A stretch of 64,000 bases of DNA from Poseidonibacter lekithochrous (GTDB lineage: Bacteria; Campylobacterota; Campylobacteria; Campylobacterales; Arcobacteraceae): assembly GCF_018861145.1 (NCBI RefSeq), contig NZ_JAHKQT010000004.1:62001-126000 (forward strand), written 5' to 3'. The notes beneath the pieces were generated by a model. It made no database searches, was not told the origin of the DNA, and saw nothing but the letters and a program-made list of their open reading frames with translations. This document shows positions 34,991-46,786 of the stretch, in pieces (position 1 is the stretch's first letter; each line of letters opens with the position of its first letter). A program made the position numbers and the translations under genes.

Positions 34991-37901
34991 ATTTCTTTGG
35001 TTCTTCTTTCCCTAAATCTTTTAAAAAGTCTACAAATTCAGAAGGAGATGTTAAAACTCTTTTTGCAATATTTAAAGGAACAGAGAAGGCATCTTTTGTT
35101 AAGTTTGTAGATATTTTTGGATTCTCTAAAGGTCCAAAGATATTAACTTTTGTTTCAACTCTTTTATCTTTTCCCAATAACACATAATTTACTATAGGAA
35201 TAGCTCCTACAATCTTTGAATAATCTTTTAAAAATATCAATTTTACATGTGAATCTAATGTTCCTTTATCTACATCAATAATTCCTGAACCATCAAAATC
35301 AATACCATTTCCAACTGTAACTAGTTTTTCAATATTAAAAAGTTTTTTATCTTGATTATAATCAAAAGTTAAGACTCCATCTATTATTCGATATCCTGTT
35401 AAATTAAAGCCTCCACTTGTTGTCATACCTACAACTGAAGGAATCGCTAATAAAGGATTAATTAATGCAGGAGAAGTATTTATAAACAATAATAAGTTAT
35501 TTAAAATTGCTAAATCTTCAACTTTTACATTTTTAAAAATCATTTTTCCTTTTATTGATTCTGATGTACCTTTTGCTAAAAATAATATATTATTACCTTT
35601 TAAAATCTCTTTATTAAATATAGTATTAATAAACTCATCACTTATATCATTAGCATAAATATCAATTTCTTTATCTTTTGATTCCTTAAATGTAAAATCT
35701 GTTTTTTTATGATTTAAATGAAAATATTTATTCTCATCACGTAATCTTAATGAGAAGCTATCAGCTAAAAATTTGAATTTTTCATTTATTATTATGTTTG
35801 AGTTTTTTCCCTCAATATTTAAATCCTTAATTTTACTTTCTTCTTCTTTATTTGTATTTACTAAAACATCATAATCATCAATTTTTATATCTGCTTTATT
35901 ATTTTGAGAATATTTTAAAATGATCTTTTTATCTAAACTCTCAATATTTACACTATTTTTAGTGTAATCACCTTTTATACTAAGAGAAGACACCTTCTTC
36001 CCATCTTTTAGAATTGGTAAATCTAGATTTCTTACATCAGCCCAAAAACTAATAAGCTTTGGCTTTAAAATAGCCTTTGCTGTTTTTAAATTATATACCT
36101 CATTATCAAGTTTAAATTTTGCATTTTTAGCATTAATATTTAATAATGGTAAATCGTTATTTGATGATTCTTTTGTATTAATCACTATATCTGTATTATT
36201 TAAAGACACAAATATCTCTTTATTTTTAACTTCTACTTTTATGTTATTATCAAGAGAATTTACTTTTACATAATCATTTTTTATTAAACCTTTTACTTTT
36301 AATTCTGTAATTTTTTTAGAATTGTTTTCAATTGGAAAATCAAGTCCTTCCATAGAAGAAGTAAAAGAGATATTATTTTCATCTTTAATTTTTAAAGATA
36401 AATCCCCCTCTTTTATATTGATTTTTTTTAAAAGGTCTGAATACTCATAGATTGAAGATATTTCATCAATATCTACGTAAATATAATCACTAATTTTAAT
36501 ATCAGTATTTATTGCATCAAGTTTTATATTTACATCATCTTTATAAGAGAAAAATAGTGCTGATTTTTTATTTGTTATATGCACTATTTTATCAGTTTTA
36601 TCTTCTATTAAAAAAGATTTAATTAAAGCATTTCCTTTTGCACTTGAAGTATTTGTATCAATAACAAAATCTAAATTTGCATGAATCATATTTTTATATT
36701 TAATATCAGCATTAGAAATTTTGACTTTTGAATTATCCAAAACTACTGTCGCTTTTGTAGTAGAAAAAGGAAAGTTTTGCAATAAAATATCAGATTTAGA
36801 AAGGATAAATTTACCTTTAGTATCCATCTTCTTATTTTTTGCATAGGGAATTATTAATTTAACAGTTGCATTTGTAGTACCTGTTTTTTGGAGTATTGGA
36901 AGATTTATATTAAACTCTTTTAATATATTTAATATTCTATTATCTAATTTAGCTTTTTTTGCTTCAATATTTACAACTACATTTCCATTTTTAGAACTTG
37001 CTATATTATTAATATGAACATAACTTCCATCAATTTTAATATTATCAAATATAGGTTCTATCAAATCTAAAGTAAGTTTATTATCTTCAAAACCTACATC
37101 AATTTGCTTTGTATTGATTTCTTTTACATTTTTATGAAACTTAATTTTTGCATCTTTTATAACAGCTTGACCATATAATGATTTTTCAATTATTTTATTT
37201 TTTACTAAATCAAAACTTCCATAAAATTCTTTTAATTGTATTTTTCCATCAACATTATCATACATCCAAGCTTCTGCAACTTTAGATAATCTAAAGAATT
37301 TTTTTAAAAATTTTAAACTTTCAAACTCCTGACTATTCAAATAAAAGTTTGCTAACTTTTCATTTATATCTAAAGTTATCTCACCTTGAATATCTTGATA
37401 ATAATATTCACCTAATAAATCTAATTTTTCATTAAAATAATCAACTTTTACTTTTCCAGTTAACATTAAATCAATATCTTTTAAATATAAAGAATATAAA
37501 TCAAAAATAACTTGATTAGATACAAAATCTAAACTTGATGAAATATTAATAAATTTATTATCCAAATATAAAGATTCGTCATTTAATGCAATAGTGAATT
37601 CATTTCCATCGATTTTTAATCTTCTAACATCAATTTGTTTAAAGAATTTTAAAACAGTAGGAAGTAATTCAATATTCTTTTTTAAGTCTTCATAAGAGTT
37701 GTTTACACTAGATTTTTTAGATTTTATTTCTATATTTTCTATGTCTACAATAAGCTTTTTATCAAATTTTATATAGAATTGCGAGATTAAAACATTTCCA
37801 AAAGAAAAAGAGTTTATTTTTATGCCCAAAAACAATGCCGAAGATATTAGTACAACAATAAGTAGTAAAAAGAAAAATAGAAGTTTAATTGCCTTTAACA
37901 T
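34989..37901 (-). CDS. AsmA/YhdP-like envelope protein
   Basis: The 970-residue product begins with an N-terminal membrane anchor (about residues 6-26). The rest is a long repetitive beta-strand-rich periplasmic region, with the family's conserved end (about 790-960): GMTTSGGFNLTGYRIIDG, FDGSGIIDVDKGTLDSHVKL, and GKDKRVETKVNIFGPLENP. This matches the YhdP/DUF3971 group of AsmA-like proteins, which are thought to bridge the periplasm and carry phospholipids to the outer membrane. Its start overlaps the divergent mltG gene by 80 bp, and no internal start keeps the membrane anchor. Confidence 0.8.
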   Translation of the reverse strand: MLKAIKLLFFFLLLIVVLISSALFLGIKINSFSFGNVLISQFYIKFDKKLIVDIENIEIKSKKSSVNNSYEDLKKNIELLPTVLKFFKQIDVRRLKIDGNEFTIALNDESLYLDNKFINISSSLDFVSNQVIFDLYSLYLKDIDLMLTGKVKVDYFNEKLDLLGEYYYQDIQGEITLDINEKLANFYLNSQEFESLKFLKKFFRLSKVAEAWMYDNVDGKIQLKEFYGSFDLVKNKIIEKSLYGQAVIKDAKIKFHKNVKEINTKQIDVGFEDNKLTLDLIEPIFDNIKIDGSYVHINNIASSKNGNVVVNIEAKKAKLDNRILNILKEFNINLPILQKTGTTNATVKLIIPYAKNKKMDTKGKFILSKSDILLQNFPFSTTKATVVLDNSKVKISNADIKYKNMIHANLDFVIDTNTSSAKGNALIKSFLIEDKTDKIVHITNKKSALFFSYKDDVNIKLDAINTDIKISDYIYVDIDEISSIYEYSDLLKKINIKEGDLSLKIKDENNISFTSSMEGLDFPIENNSKKITELKVKGLIKNDYVKVNSLDNNIKVEVKNKEIFVSLNNTDIVINTKESSNNDLPLLNINAKNAKFKLDNEVYNLKTAKAILKPKLISFWADVRNLDLPILKDGKKVSSLSIKGDYTKNSVNIESLDKKIILKYSQNNKADIKIDDYDVLVNTNKEEESKIKDLNIEGKNSNIIINEKFKFLADSFSLRLRDENKYFHLNHKKTDFTFKESKDKEIDIYANDISDEFINTIFNKEILKGNNILFLAKGTSESIKGKMIFKNVKVEDLAILNNLLLFINTSPALINPLLAIPSVVGMTTSGGFNLTGYRIIDGVLTFDYNQDKKLFNIEKLVTVGNGIDFDGSGIIDVDKGTLDSHVKLIFLKDYSKIVGAIPIVNYVLLGKDKRVETKVNIFGPLENPKISTNLTKDAFSVPLNIAKRVLTSPSEFVDFLKDLGKEEPKK

Positions 37902-38943
37902 TATAGAGGTTTTCCTTGTAGCTTGTATTATAATTTTATTTTATATAACTATTCCTATGAGTTCAACAAAAGTGTTATTTATTCCTAAAGGTAGTACGAA
38001 TGATACTGTATTTTACCTAAATAAAACAGGTTACGAACTAAATGTAATTGATAAAGTTATTTTAAGATCTATAGGTTTTATCCAAAGTGGATGGATTAGT
38101 ATAGATGAAAACAGATTAACAAAAATGGACTTTTTATACAAATTAACAACATCTAAAGCTGCATTAAAAAATATAACTTTAATTCCAGGTGAAACTTCAT
38201 ATGTATTTTTAAAACAATTAGCTAAAGAGCTTAACCTTTCAGAAAAAAAACTACAAGAAGTATATAAAAAGCATTCATATAAATTAGACGGTAATATTCT
38301 TGCAGATACTTATTCTTTACCTTATGGAATGAATGAAGATCATTTAATATTTTATTTATTATCTCAAAGTAATAAGAAATATGAAGAATTTTCTAAAAAA
38401 ATATTTGGCTTATATGATAAGAAAAAATGGTATCACTATTTAAGTTTAGCATCTGTGATTCAAAAAGAAGCGGCAAGCATAGAAGAAATGCCAATTGTTT
38501 CAAGTGTAATTCATAATAGATTAAGACGTGGGATGAAACTACAAATGGATGGAACTTTGAATTATGGAAAATATTCCCATGTAAAAGTAACATCACAAAG
38601 AATAAAAGAAGATACCTCTTCATACAATACTTATAAACATAATGGTTTACCAAAAAATCCAGTATCAGCAGTTAGTTTAAATGCAATAAAAGCAGCAATT
38701 TTTCCTGTTAAAAGTGATTATCTATATTTTGTAAAAGATAATAAAACTGGTTTACATACTTTTTCTAAGTCATATAAAAAGCATGTGAATAATATTAATG
38801 CAAATAGAGGTGTAAAGAAAAGTTACACAAAAATAAAAGCAAAAGAGACTCAAATTGATAAAGAAGCTAAAATCATCATGAAGACCGATGTAAAAGAGCA
38901 AAAACCGACTTCTATTAAATCACTTTGGGATAATGTAAAATAA
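37822..38943 (+). CDS. mltG: Endolytic murein transglycosylase MltG
   Basis: The 373-residue product has one N-terminal membrane helix (about residues 24-43) and the YceG/MltG domain. The catalytic glutamate is in SVIQKEAASIEEMP, and VIHNRLRRGMKLQMDGTLNYG and GLPKNPVSAVSLNAIKAA follow (landmarks around residues 220-290). MltG cuts growing glycan strands in the periplasm and sets their length. The only ATG that keeps the membrane helix lies within the first codons of the opposite-strand AsmA-like gene, giving an 80-bp divergent overlap. The last 60 residues are a basic tail not needed for the fold. Confidence 0.9.
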   Translation: MPKNNAEDISTTISSKKKNRSLIAFNIIEVFLVACIIILFYITIPMSSTKVLFIPKGSTNDTVFYLNKTGYELNVIDKVILRSIGFIQSGWISIDENRLTKMDFLYKLTTSKAALKNITLIPGETSYVFLKQLAKELNLSEKKLQEVYKKHSYKLDGNILADTYSLPYGMNEDHLIFYLLSQSNKKYEEFSKKIFGLYDKKKWYHYLSLASVIQKEAASIEEMPIVSSVIHNRLRRGMKLQMDGTLNYGKYSHVKVTSQRIKEDTSSYNTYKHNGLPKNPVSAVSLNAIKAAIFPVKSDYLYFVKDNKTGLHTFSKSYKKHVNNINANRGVKKSYTKIKAKETQIDKEAKIIMKTDVKEQKPTSIKSLWDNVK

Positions 38944-39056
38944 GAACTGTGAAAAATTGAAACATACATCTTTTTGATATAAAATTAAACCTAGCTTTAA
39001 ATAGCTCTAAATTCAATTAGTGCTAATATACATCCAGTATAAAAATTTAAATTTAG

Positions 39057-41258
<2,202 letters not shown>

Positions 41259-41285
41259 AATAAACAAATTCATTTGTTTTATTTA

Positions 41286-41319
41286 AAAAGGCAAGACTTA
41301 AAAGTCTTGCCTTTTTTTA
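41286..41319 (+). terminator. Intrinsic terminator of icd
   Basis: A 13-bp stem (AAAGGCAAGACTT / AAGTCTTGCCTTT) with a 2-base gap is followed by seven T residues. It is one of the clearest rho-independent terminators of the window. Confidence 0.95.
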
Positions 41320-41387
41320 TTTAAAATCAGTATACTTTAATCAAATTAGATTTAATATATAAATAAAACAATATAGAAGGTATAAAA

Positions 41388-41684
41388 ATGAAACAAACAT
41401 TTGAAGTAGAAAACGTAAAATGTGGTGGGTGTGCTAATACATTGATTTCATCATTAAAAGAAGAGTTTGGTGAAGTTTCAGTAGATTTAGATGTTCATCC
41501 AAGAAAAATTACATTAGACTTAGAAAATGAAAAAAAAGATTCTTTAAAACTAAAATTAAGAGCTCTAGGATACCCTTTATCAAGTGATGAGCTCTCTGGT
41601 TTACAAAAAGCTACAACAACAGCTAAAAGCTTTGTATCATGTGCTATTGGTAAGGTTAATGTTGCTACAGGGAAAACTGAATAA
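41388..41684 (+). CDS. Heavy-metal-associated (HMA) domain protein
   Basis: The 98-residue product has a ferredoxin-like HMA fold in its first 70 residues. The metal site is CGGC at residues 12-15 in the first loop, where copper chaperones have GMxCxxC. A further 25 residues follow (KATTTAKSFVSCAIGKVNVATGK) with one more cysteine. It probably binds Cu(I) or a similar soft metal in the cytoplasm. No P-type ATPase is adjacent. The methionine usual before the first Cys is absent (VKCGGC), so the metal preference is open. Confidence 0.8.
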   Translation: MKQTFEVENVKCGGCANTLISSLKEEFGEVSVDLDVHPRKITLDLENEKKDSLKLKLRALGYPLSSDELSGLQKATTTAKSFVSCAIGKVNVATGKTE

Positions 41685-41722
41685 TTAAATAAAAAAATAA
41701 CTACTTTGATTAAAACTTCATA

Positions 41723-41755
41723 ATCTTTTTCCAGCTTTAAATTCTGGAAAAAGAT
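41723..41755. repeat. Perfect 12-bp hairpin in the gap between two small genes
   Basis: ATCTTTTTCCAG (41723-41734) and CTGGAAAAAGAT (41744-41755) are perfectly complementary with a 9-base loop. No long T run follows on either strand, so it is not a standard terminator, but it could still end transcription from the HMA gene or be an RNA processing or regulatory structure. Confidence 0.6.
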
Positions 41756-41838
41756 ATGTCTTTTAATTTAAGAAAAACTATAAAATACACAATTAGTAAA
41801 CTTTTAAATTATAAACTATTATATATAAAGGATTATTA

Positions 41839-42090
41839 ATGAAACTATTGACATTTATTATTACTATCTCAATTTCACTTCTTGTACTGTATATAAGTTT
41901 AGAAACATCTAGTACTATTGGTGATATTTTTATTACACCAATTACATATATAGCAACTCTTTTAGAGCAAAATTTTTCTCATTTGCCATATTTTATTCAT
42001 GCATTATTAATTTTTACTATGGGAGTTTTTTATATATTATTATTTATATTATCTTCAAGGTTTTTTATGAGAAAACTTTTAAGTAACTAA
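41839..42090 (+). CDS. Small two-helix membrane protein
   Basis: The 83-residue product has two hydrophobic helices (about residues 3-23 and 50-72) separated by a short polar loop, and a basic C-terminus (RFFMRKLLSN). An AAGGA site eight bases before the ATG supports translation. I do not recognise a family. It lies alone between the HMA gene and the convergent chemoreceptor. Confidence 0.6.
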   Translation: MKLLTFIITISISLLVLYISLETSSTIGDIFITPITYIATLLEQNFSHLPYFIHALLIFTMGVFYILLFILSSRFFMRKLLSN

Positions 42091-42107
42091 CTTTAGATAC
42101 TTAAAAG
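42076..42107. terminator. Hairpin at the end of the small membrane protein gene
   Basis: CTTTTAAGTA and TACTTAAAAG form a perfect 10-bp stem with a 12-base loop across the stop codon. Convergent genes flank it, so it may end both transcripts. The T run is weak. Confidence 0.45.
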
Positions 42108-42132
42108 CTAAGCTAATTTAACTTCTAATTAT

Positions 42133-43842
42133 TTAAAAATTTTTACCATTAAAGTTATTCTTATTTACATTTTGAACAACATCTAAAGCAATATCATTTG
42201 TTTCATTAGCAATTGTATTTGCTTTATCTGCTACTACTGCATTTTCTTGAGTAAATCTATCTAATTGATTAATAGCATCAGAAACTTGAATCATTCCTTG
42301 ACTTTGTTCTTTAGCAGCATTAGTAACATCATCTATTAACTTATTAGTAGTTGATATTTTTTCTTCTAAAGTAGTAAACCCTTCAATCATTTCTATACTG
42401 ATTTTTTTACCTATATTTGTTTTATTAGTTGCATTTTCCACTAACTCTTTAATCTCTTTTGCCGCTTCAGCAGATCTATTTGCTAAGTTTCTTACCTCTT
42501 GGGCTACAACTGCAAAACCTTTTCCTGCTTCACCTGCAGTTGCTGCTTCAACAGCTGCATTTAATGAAAGAATATTTGTTTGAAATGCAATTTGATCAAT
42601 AACTGAGATAGATTCATTAATATAAAGAACTGTGTTATTAATATCTTCCATAGCTTTTACAGTGTCACTTGCCAGCTTTTGTCCATCATTTGCAGATGAT
42701 TTAGTATCATTTGATATATTTGACATCTCTTGAGCTTTTAAACTTGTTTTTTCAATATTACTTGTGATTTCATCAATAGATGCTGCAGTTTCTTCTAAGC
42801 TTGCAGCTTGTGATGTAGCATTATTTGATAATGTATTCACATTTTTTGTAAGCTCTTGAGCGCTTAATTGAAGAGAAGTTCCATCTTTTTGATTTGTTTG
42901 TAAAATATCAGTAATCATTTTATTCATTTCAATAATCTTAATACCTATATCTCCTGATGTTTTTGGATCTAAGGTTGCTGTAAAATCTCTTTGAGAATAT
43001 TTTGAAAGAACAGTAGTAAGACTATTTATATCTTTTCCTACCAAAGATTCTAAGTTATTCAACATATCATTTAAAAGATTTTTTAATAACTCAACATTTT
43101 CATTTGAAGTTGAACCTTCAATTCTATTTCCCATATTACCTTTATTTACTTCTTTTACAATATCAATTGTTGAGCTAATAATTACTTCACTCTCTTTTTG
43201 TTCTTCATTTATTTTAGCTATTGATTTTTCAGATTCAAACTGTAAACGCTTAGCTAATATAAATTGTTCAATAGTTGAAAATACAATATAAGCTAATAAA
43301 ACCACTTCAATTGCAAACATCACAACATGTAAGATTGTAATTTCCCAACTACATCCATAACTAAAATACATCAGTTGATAACCATTTATATCTATTTTAT
43401 TTAATTGAATAAAGGTAAATATAATATGCCCAAGTGCAGCTGTAACCGTAGCAGCTAATATTGCAGTTAAATCTTTATATACAGTTAATGCCGCAGCTAA
43501 GATAAAGTATCCAAAATGCATTTCAATCATTCCCATATTTTGGATAATCATAATTGAAGGATAACTCATTAAAACAATACCTGCAACTATTCTTGAAACG
43601 GCAGTACCTTTAAAAAACTTATATGAAATAAAAGTAATTAATAACAATGGTATACCACTTACAATACCTATTGCATAAGTATTATATGGAATAGAGGAAA
43701 CTGCTGTAATAATTACAAATAAGACAATAGAAAGTATTAATATATATTTATCGCTTTTAATATAATCAACAGTCAATGCATCTTTTATTTTTACATCTAA
43801 TTTTCTAGACATTGGGAAAAAAGTAAATAATTTTTCTAACAT
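42133..43842 (-). CDS. Methyl-accepting chemotaxis protein with multi-helix membrane sensor
   Basis: In this 569-residue receptor the first 200 residues hold about six membrane helices without a large periplasmic loop, so the sensed signal may be in the membrane or its redox state. A coiled-coil/HAMP-like connector and the conserved signalling domain (about residues 330-560) with [20 protein letters not shown] follow. It ends in NFNGKNF, related to the EFRGK end of the other receptor. The ATG overlaps the SCO gene stop (TAATG), so the receptor is translationally coupled to a copper/thiol protein. Confidence 0.9.
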   Translation of the reverse strand: MLEKLFTFFPMSRKLDVKIKDALTVDYIKSDKYILILSIVLFVIITAVSSIPYNTYAIGIVSGIPLLLITFISYKFFKGTAVSRIVAGIVLMSYPSIMIIQNMGMIEMHFGYFILAAALTVYKDLTAILAATVTAALGHIIFTFIQLNKIDINGYQLMYFSYGCSWEITILHVVMFAIEVVLLAYIVFSTIEQFILAKRLQFESEKSIAKINEEQKESEVIISSTIDIVKEVNKGNMGNRIEGSTSNENVELLKNLLNDMLNNLESLVGKDINSLTTVLSKYSQRDFTATLDPKTSGDIGIKIIEMNKMITDILQTNQKDGTSLQLSAQELTKNVNTLSNNATSQAASLEETAASIDEITSNIEKTSLKAQEMSNISNDTKSSANDGQKLASDTVKAMEDINNTVLYINESISVIDQIAFQTNILSLNAAVEAATAGEAGKGFAVVAQEVRNLANRSAEAAKEIKELVENATNKTNIGKKISIEMIEGFTTLEEKISTTNKLIDDVTNAAKEQSQGMIQVSDAINQLDRFTQENAVVADKANTIANETNDIALDVVQNVNKNNFNGKNF

Positions 43843-44414
43843 TAATCATCCTTTAATATATTAGATATATCATTAGTAATCATCTTAAAATCATATGAAT
43901 TACTTAGATATACATATTTTTGTAAATATTTGTCTTCTTTTTTTTCTAGAAGGTATAAAAAACTTGAATGATTCATTTCTTCTTTATTAAATATTGATTT
44001 AGAAAAGCTTACTTTTAATTGACTCGTAACATTTAAAAGTTCCTTTTTATCAAGTACAATTGCATTAAAGTTTTTGTTAAATGAATGAACGTAATCTTTT
44101 GTATCTTTAGAGGATACTTCATCAAGCAGGTTTATAAAATATATAGAAACCTTATTCTTATCAACTTCCGAGTAGAGTTGATTAAGTCTATTTAAAGCTA
44201 AAACACAAACATCTGGACAATAAGTGTATCCAAAATATAAAAGAACAATAGGCTTATTCTCTTTTTGTAAAAATTTAAAATTTGTTGCTATTTTTTTTTC
44301 TACCTTTCCAGTATTATCGAAAAATACCAAAATGGAGTTTATAAGAAAGAACATTAAAAAAGTAATAAGAATTAAAAGTATTCCATATAACTTTTTTGAT
44401 TTAAATATATTCAT
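43842..44414 (-). CDS. SCO1/SenC/PrrC-family copper or thiol-redox protein
   Basis: The 190-residue product has an N-terminal membrane anchor (about residues 9-31) and a thioredoxin-like domain with the SCO copper site CPDVC (Cys66 and Cys70) and the third ligand in MNHSSF (His149). SCO proteins deliver copper to the CuA centre of cytochrome oxidase or act as thiol-disulfide reductases in the periplasm. The oxidase genes are not here. The gene is instead joined to a chemoreceptor gene by a one-base overlap, which is unusual. Confidence 0.9.
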   Translation of the reverse strand: MNIFKSKKLYGILLILITFLMFFLINSILVFFDNTGKVEKKIATNFKFLQKENKPIVLLYFGYTYCPDVCVLALNRLNQLYSEVDKNKVSIYFINLLDEVSSKDTKDYVHSFNKNFNAIVLDKKELLNVTSQLKVSFSKSIFNKEEMNHSSFLYLLEKKEDKYLQKYVYLSNSYDFKMITNDISNILKDD

Positions 44415-44522
44415 ATGTTGAAGCCTTTAGAAACAAAAGAAAAATTATAATTGTTTTAATAATTAAATCTTAGCATTATTAGACTTCAAATTCAAGTTTT
44501 TGTAAAATAAATAATTTTATCA

Positions 44523-45104
44523 CTATAGTAGATTAGAAATTAGTGTTCCAATATAGTTATTAGCTTCTTCTTTTGTTATACCAAACTCTAAGGCACCTTT
44601 TTTTACTTCTGCTTCTTTTAACTTAACTATTGAATTATCTTCATTAATCTTAAAAATAAAATATTTAGTTTGCGTATCATCTGTAATATTAAGTAATTTA
44701 GTAAAATTTCCACTTGAATCATTTACCATAGGAATATTAGAATTTATATTTAATTCTTCAAGTTTTCCATCTACTGCTAATTTTTTTATAAACCATGGAG
44801 TTTTAGAGATATTAGCAACTAATACTATATCTTTTCTATCCACAGTTTTTAAAGGCTCTATAAGAGATAGTGCATCATGGTTTAACACAATAATATATTT
44901 TCTATTTGCATTTTTAAATAAATCATTCTTTTTCATATATCCACCAACACCAATAACCTCAAAATGACTTGGAAATAAAGAAGTGTTTAACTTCATACTT
45001 TTATCGATTTTTGTATCTTTACTCGCTTGTTTAGGAGCAGTTAAGTATACTAATATACCAAAACCTATGATTGCTAAAAAAACTATTTTTAAAATATTTG
45101 CCAT
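44523..45104 (-). CDS. Membrane-anchored protein with thioredoxin-like fold, no cysteines
   Basis: The 193-residue product has one N-terminal membrane helix (about residues 5-23), then a soluble domain of about 160 residues outside the membrane. The pattern of strands, including RKYIIVLNHDA, KDIVLVANIS and a proline-containing IPMVNDSSGNFTKLL turn, resembles a thioredoxin/peroxiredoxin fold. It has no cysteine, so it cannot do thiol chemistry. The family is unknown to me. It lies about 110 bp upstream of the SCO gene on the same strand and may belong with it. Confidence 0.55.
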   Translation of the reverse strand: MANILKIVFLAIIGFGILVYLTAPKQASKDTKIDKSMKLNTSLFPSHFEVIGVGGYMKKNDLFKNANRKYIIVLNHDALSLIEPLKTVDRKDIVLVANISKTPWFIKKLAVDGKLEELNINSNIPMVNDSSGNFTKLLNITDDTQTKYFIFKINEDNSIVKLKEAEVKKGALEFGITKEEANNYIGTLISNLL

Positions 45105-45137
45105 TAATTGTATTCCTATTCTTATAATTATTTTTAA

Positions 45138-46322
45138 TTAAGATTTTCTACTTTTTTGTTTCTTTGCCCATCTTTTAAATAAGCGATATATTGATATTGT
45201 GTCTTCAATTTTTTTATTATTTATTATATTTTCAACTAATTCATTTGCTAAATAAGGGGATAATACAAAACCTCTTCCGCCAACACCATTTAAAACATAA
45301 AGGTTTTCTATTTTATCTAACATCTCTTCTTTTATATGTGTTCCATTTATTAGATGAGGGAATTTATCAAAACTTTTTTTTGAATCAATTAGTCTCCCAA
45401 TCATTGGAAAATAATCAGTACTTGAAGCTCTTGCTCCAATTTTAACATCTATAACATTTACATCTTCTAATTTCATAATATCATTTGCTTTAGCTATTAA
45501 TTCTAGTGAATCCTTATCTGTAATATCTTTTGTATAACACTTAGAACAATCTTTATTCAGGTTTGCAACTTCTACACAATAATTACAAATACTCTTATCA
45601 CAGTTAAATCTATGATGAGTAGCACCTATTGACACTTTATATAAATCTTTTTCTTTAGTTTTAAAAGCTTTTGAGAGTGAACACTCTTTATGGTAGTTAA
45701 AATCAACGCAAGTGCTTGTTGTAATATCTATTTTTTGTCCCCAAACAGCTCTTATATCAAAATATTTTTCTTTGATTAATTCTGTATTAGCACCAGTACA
45801 AAGTATTAATTTTTTAGCTTTAATTTCATTGTTTAAAAGCCATGATTCATTTTCGTTAGCTATTGAAATTACATTATAGTTTAACTTCTGTTTAATATCT
45901 TTTGTTAGTAATTCACAAATTTCAGAAGGGTTAATCCACGAACCAATATCAAAAAAATATCCATCTTTTAACTCTTTATATTCAAAATCCATATAAGGTT
46001 TATAAGAATTAAACTTTTCTCTATCTTCATTATTTTTAGGAATTCTACATACTCCATCATTTGTAAAAGATTTACTATTAACTTCTTTATAAAAAGAAGT
46101 AGAAAAGTTTAAAGCTTTTCTTATTAAGTCTTTAAATTTATTAGGCTTACCTAATAATGGTGACAAAAAAGCACCAGCTGCACCACTTGCACCAAAAGCT
46201 ACTTTATCATTTTTATCAAGAAGTAAAACTGATGCTGAATATTTAGATAAAAAATATGCAGTAGAACTTCCAGCAATTCCAGCACCAATAATTACATAAT
46301 CATATTCTTCAATTTTAGACAT
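45138..46322 (-). CDS. FAD-dependent oxidoreductase like the C-terminal domain of MnmC, with added cysteine cluster
   Basis: The start chosen is the ATG at 46322 (MSKIEEYDYV), with GGAT five bases before it, giving 394 residues. The Rossmann motif IIGAGIAGSSTAYFL is followed by GASGAAGAFLSPLLGK, then WGQKIDI, GATHHRF, GARASSTDYFPMIGR and NGVGGRGFVLSPYLA. These fit the MnmC oxidoreductase domain, which removes the carboxymethyl group from cmnm5(s2)U34 in tRNA. The MnmD methyltransferase half is absent. Inserted after GATHHRF is a cluster of five cysteines (C-x4-C-x2-C-x9-C-x2-C, residues 241-262) that looks like a metal site. It overlaps the rhodanese gene by 8 bp. Confidence 0.75.
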   Translation of the reverse strand: MSKIEEYDYVIIGAGIAGSSTAYFLSKYSASVLLLDKNDKVAFGASGAAGAFLSPLLGKPNKFKDLIRKALNFSTSFYKEVNSKSFTNDGVCRIPKNNEDREKFNSYKPYMDFEYKELKDGYFFDIGSWINPSEICELLTKDIKQKLNYNVISIANENESWLLNNEIKAKKLILCTGANTELIKEKYFDIRAVWGQKIDITTSTCVDFNYHKECSLSKAFKTKEKDLYKVSIGATHHRFNCDKSICNYCVEVANLNKDCSKCYTKDITDKDSLELIAKANDIMKLEDVNVIDVKIGARASSTDYFPMIGRLIDSKKSFDKFPHLINGTHIKEEMLDKIENLYVLNGVGGRGFVLSPYLANELVENIINNKKIEDTISIYRLFKRWAKKQKSRKS

Positions 46323-46641
46323 TTTTATCCATTTCATCAAGTAGCTGATAATTAGGTCGCCAGTACCCTCTTCCTCCTCTTAAACTAATACATTTATAAT
46401 CAGGAAATTTCTTTTTATAATAAGACAATCTCTCTCTTGTAGTTTTTCCAGTATCACAATAAAAGACAAAAACAGAACCTTTTGGCATTAAATTCATTTC
46501 ATAAGGATTATATGTAATTGTTTCTATTCTATCAAGTGGCTTTAAAATAGTATCAATAAGAACAACTTGAATATTACTTTCTTCTAACTCTTTTGAATAT
46601 TTATATAACTCATTTTGTGTCCACTCATCTTTATTAAACAT
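46315..46641 (-). CDS. Rhodanese-like domain protein
   Basis: The 108-residue single-domain protein has the rhodanese active loop in VFYCDTGKTTRER (Cys near residue 62) preceded by the hydrophobic strand and followed by CISLRGGRGYW, as in other single-domain sulfurtransferases. It should carry a persulfide on that cysteine. The gene precedes and overlaps the MnmC-like gene by 8 bp, so the two are co-translated. Because MnmC acts on the same wobble uridine that is 2-thiolated, a role in sulfur supply for tRNA is possible, but this is inference. Confidence 0.8.
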   Translation of the reverse strand: MFNKDEWTQNELYKYSKELEESNIQVVLIDTILKPLDRIETITYNPYEMNLMPKGSVFVFYCDTGKTTRERLSYYKKKFPDYKCISLRGGRGYWRPNYQLLDEMDKNV

Positions 46642-46765
46642 TTATAATACCTATTTCTTTAATTGGTAAAATCCTAACTAAATACATAGAAAATAAGGCT
46701 TAAACACTAAAGTTTTTCTATTAAATTATCAATTAACAGATATAATTGCTAAAAATATTCACAAC

Positions 46766-46786
46766 CTTGATTGACTTAGACTCAAG
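46766..46786 (+). promoter_or_regulatory. HAIR operator for HspR
   Basis: CTTGATT-N7-ACTCAAG matches the HAIR consensus CTTGAGT-N7-ACTCAAG at 13 of 14 positions. It covers the -35 box of the cbpA-hspR promoter, so HspR encoded by the second gene should repress its own operon until heat or protein damage relieves it. Confidence 0.85.
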
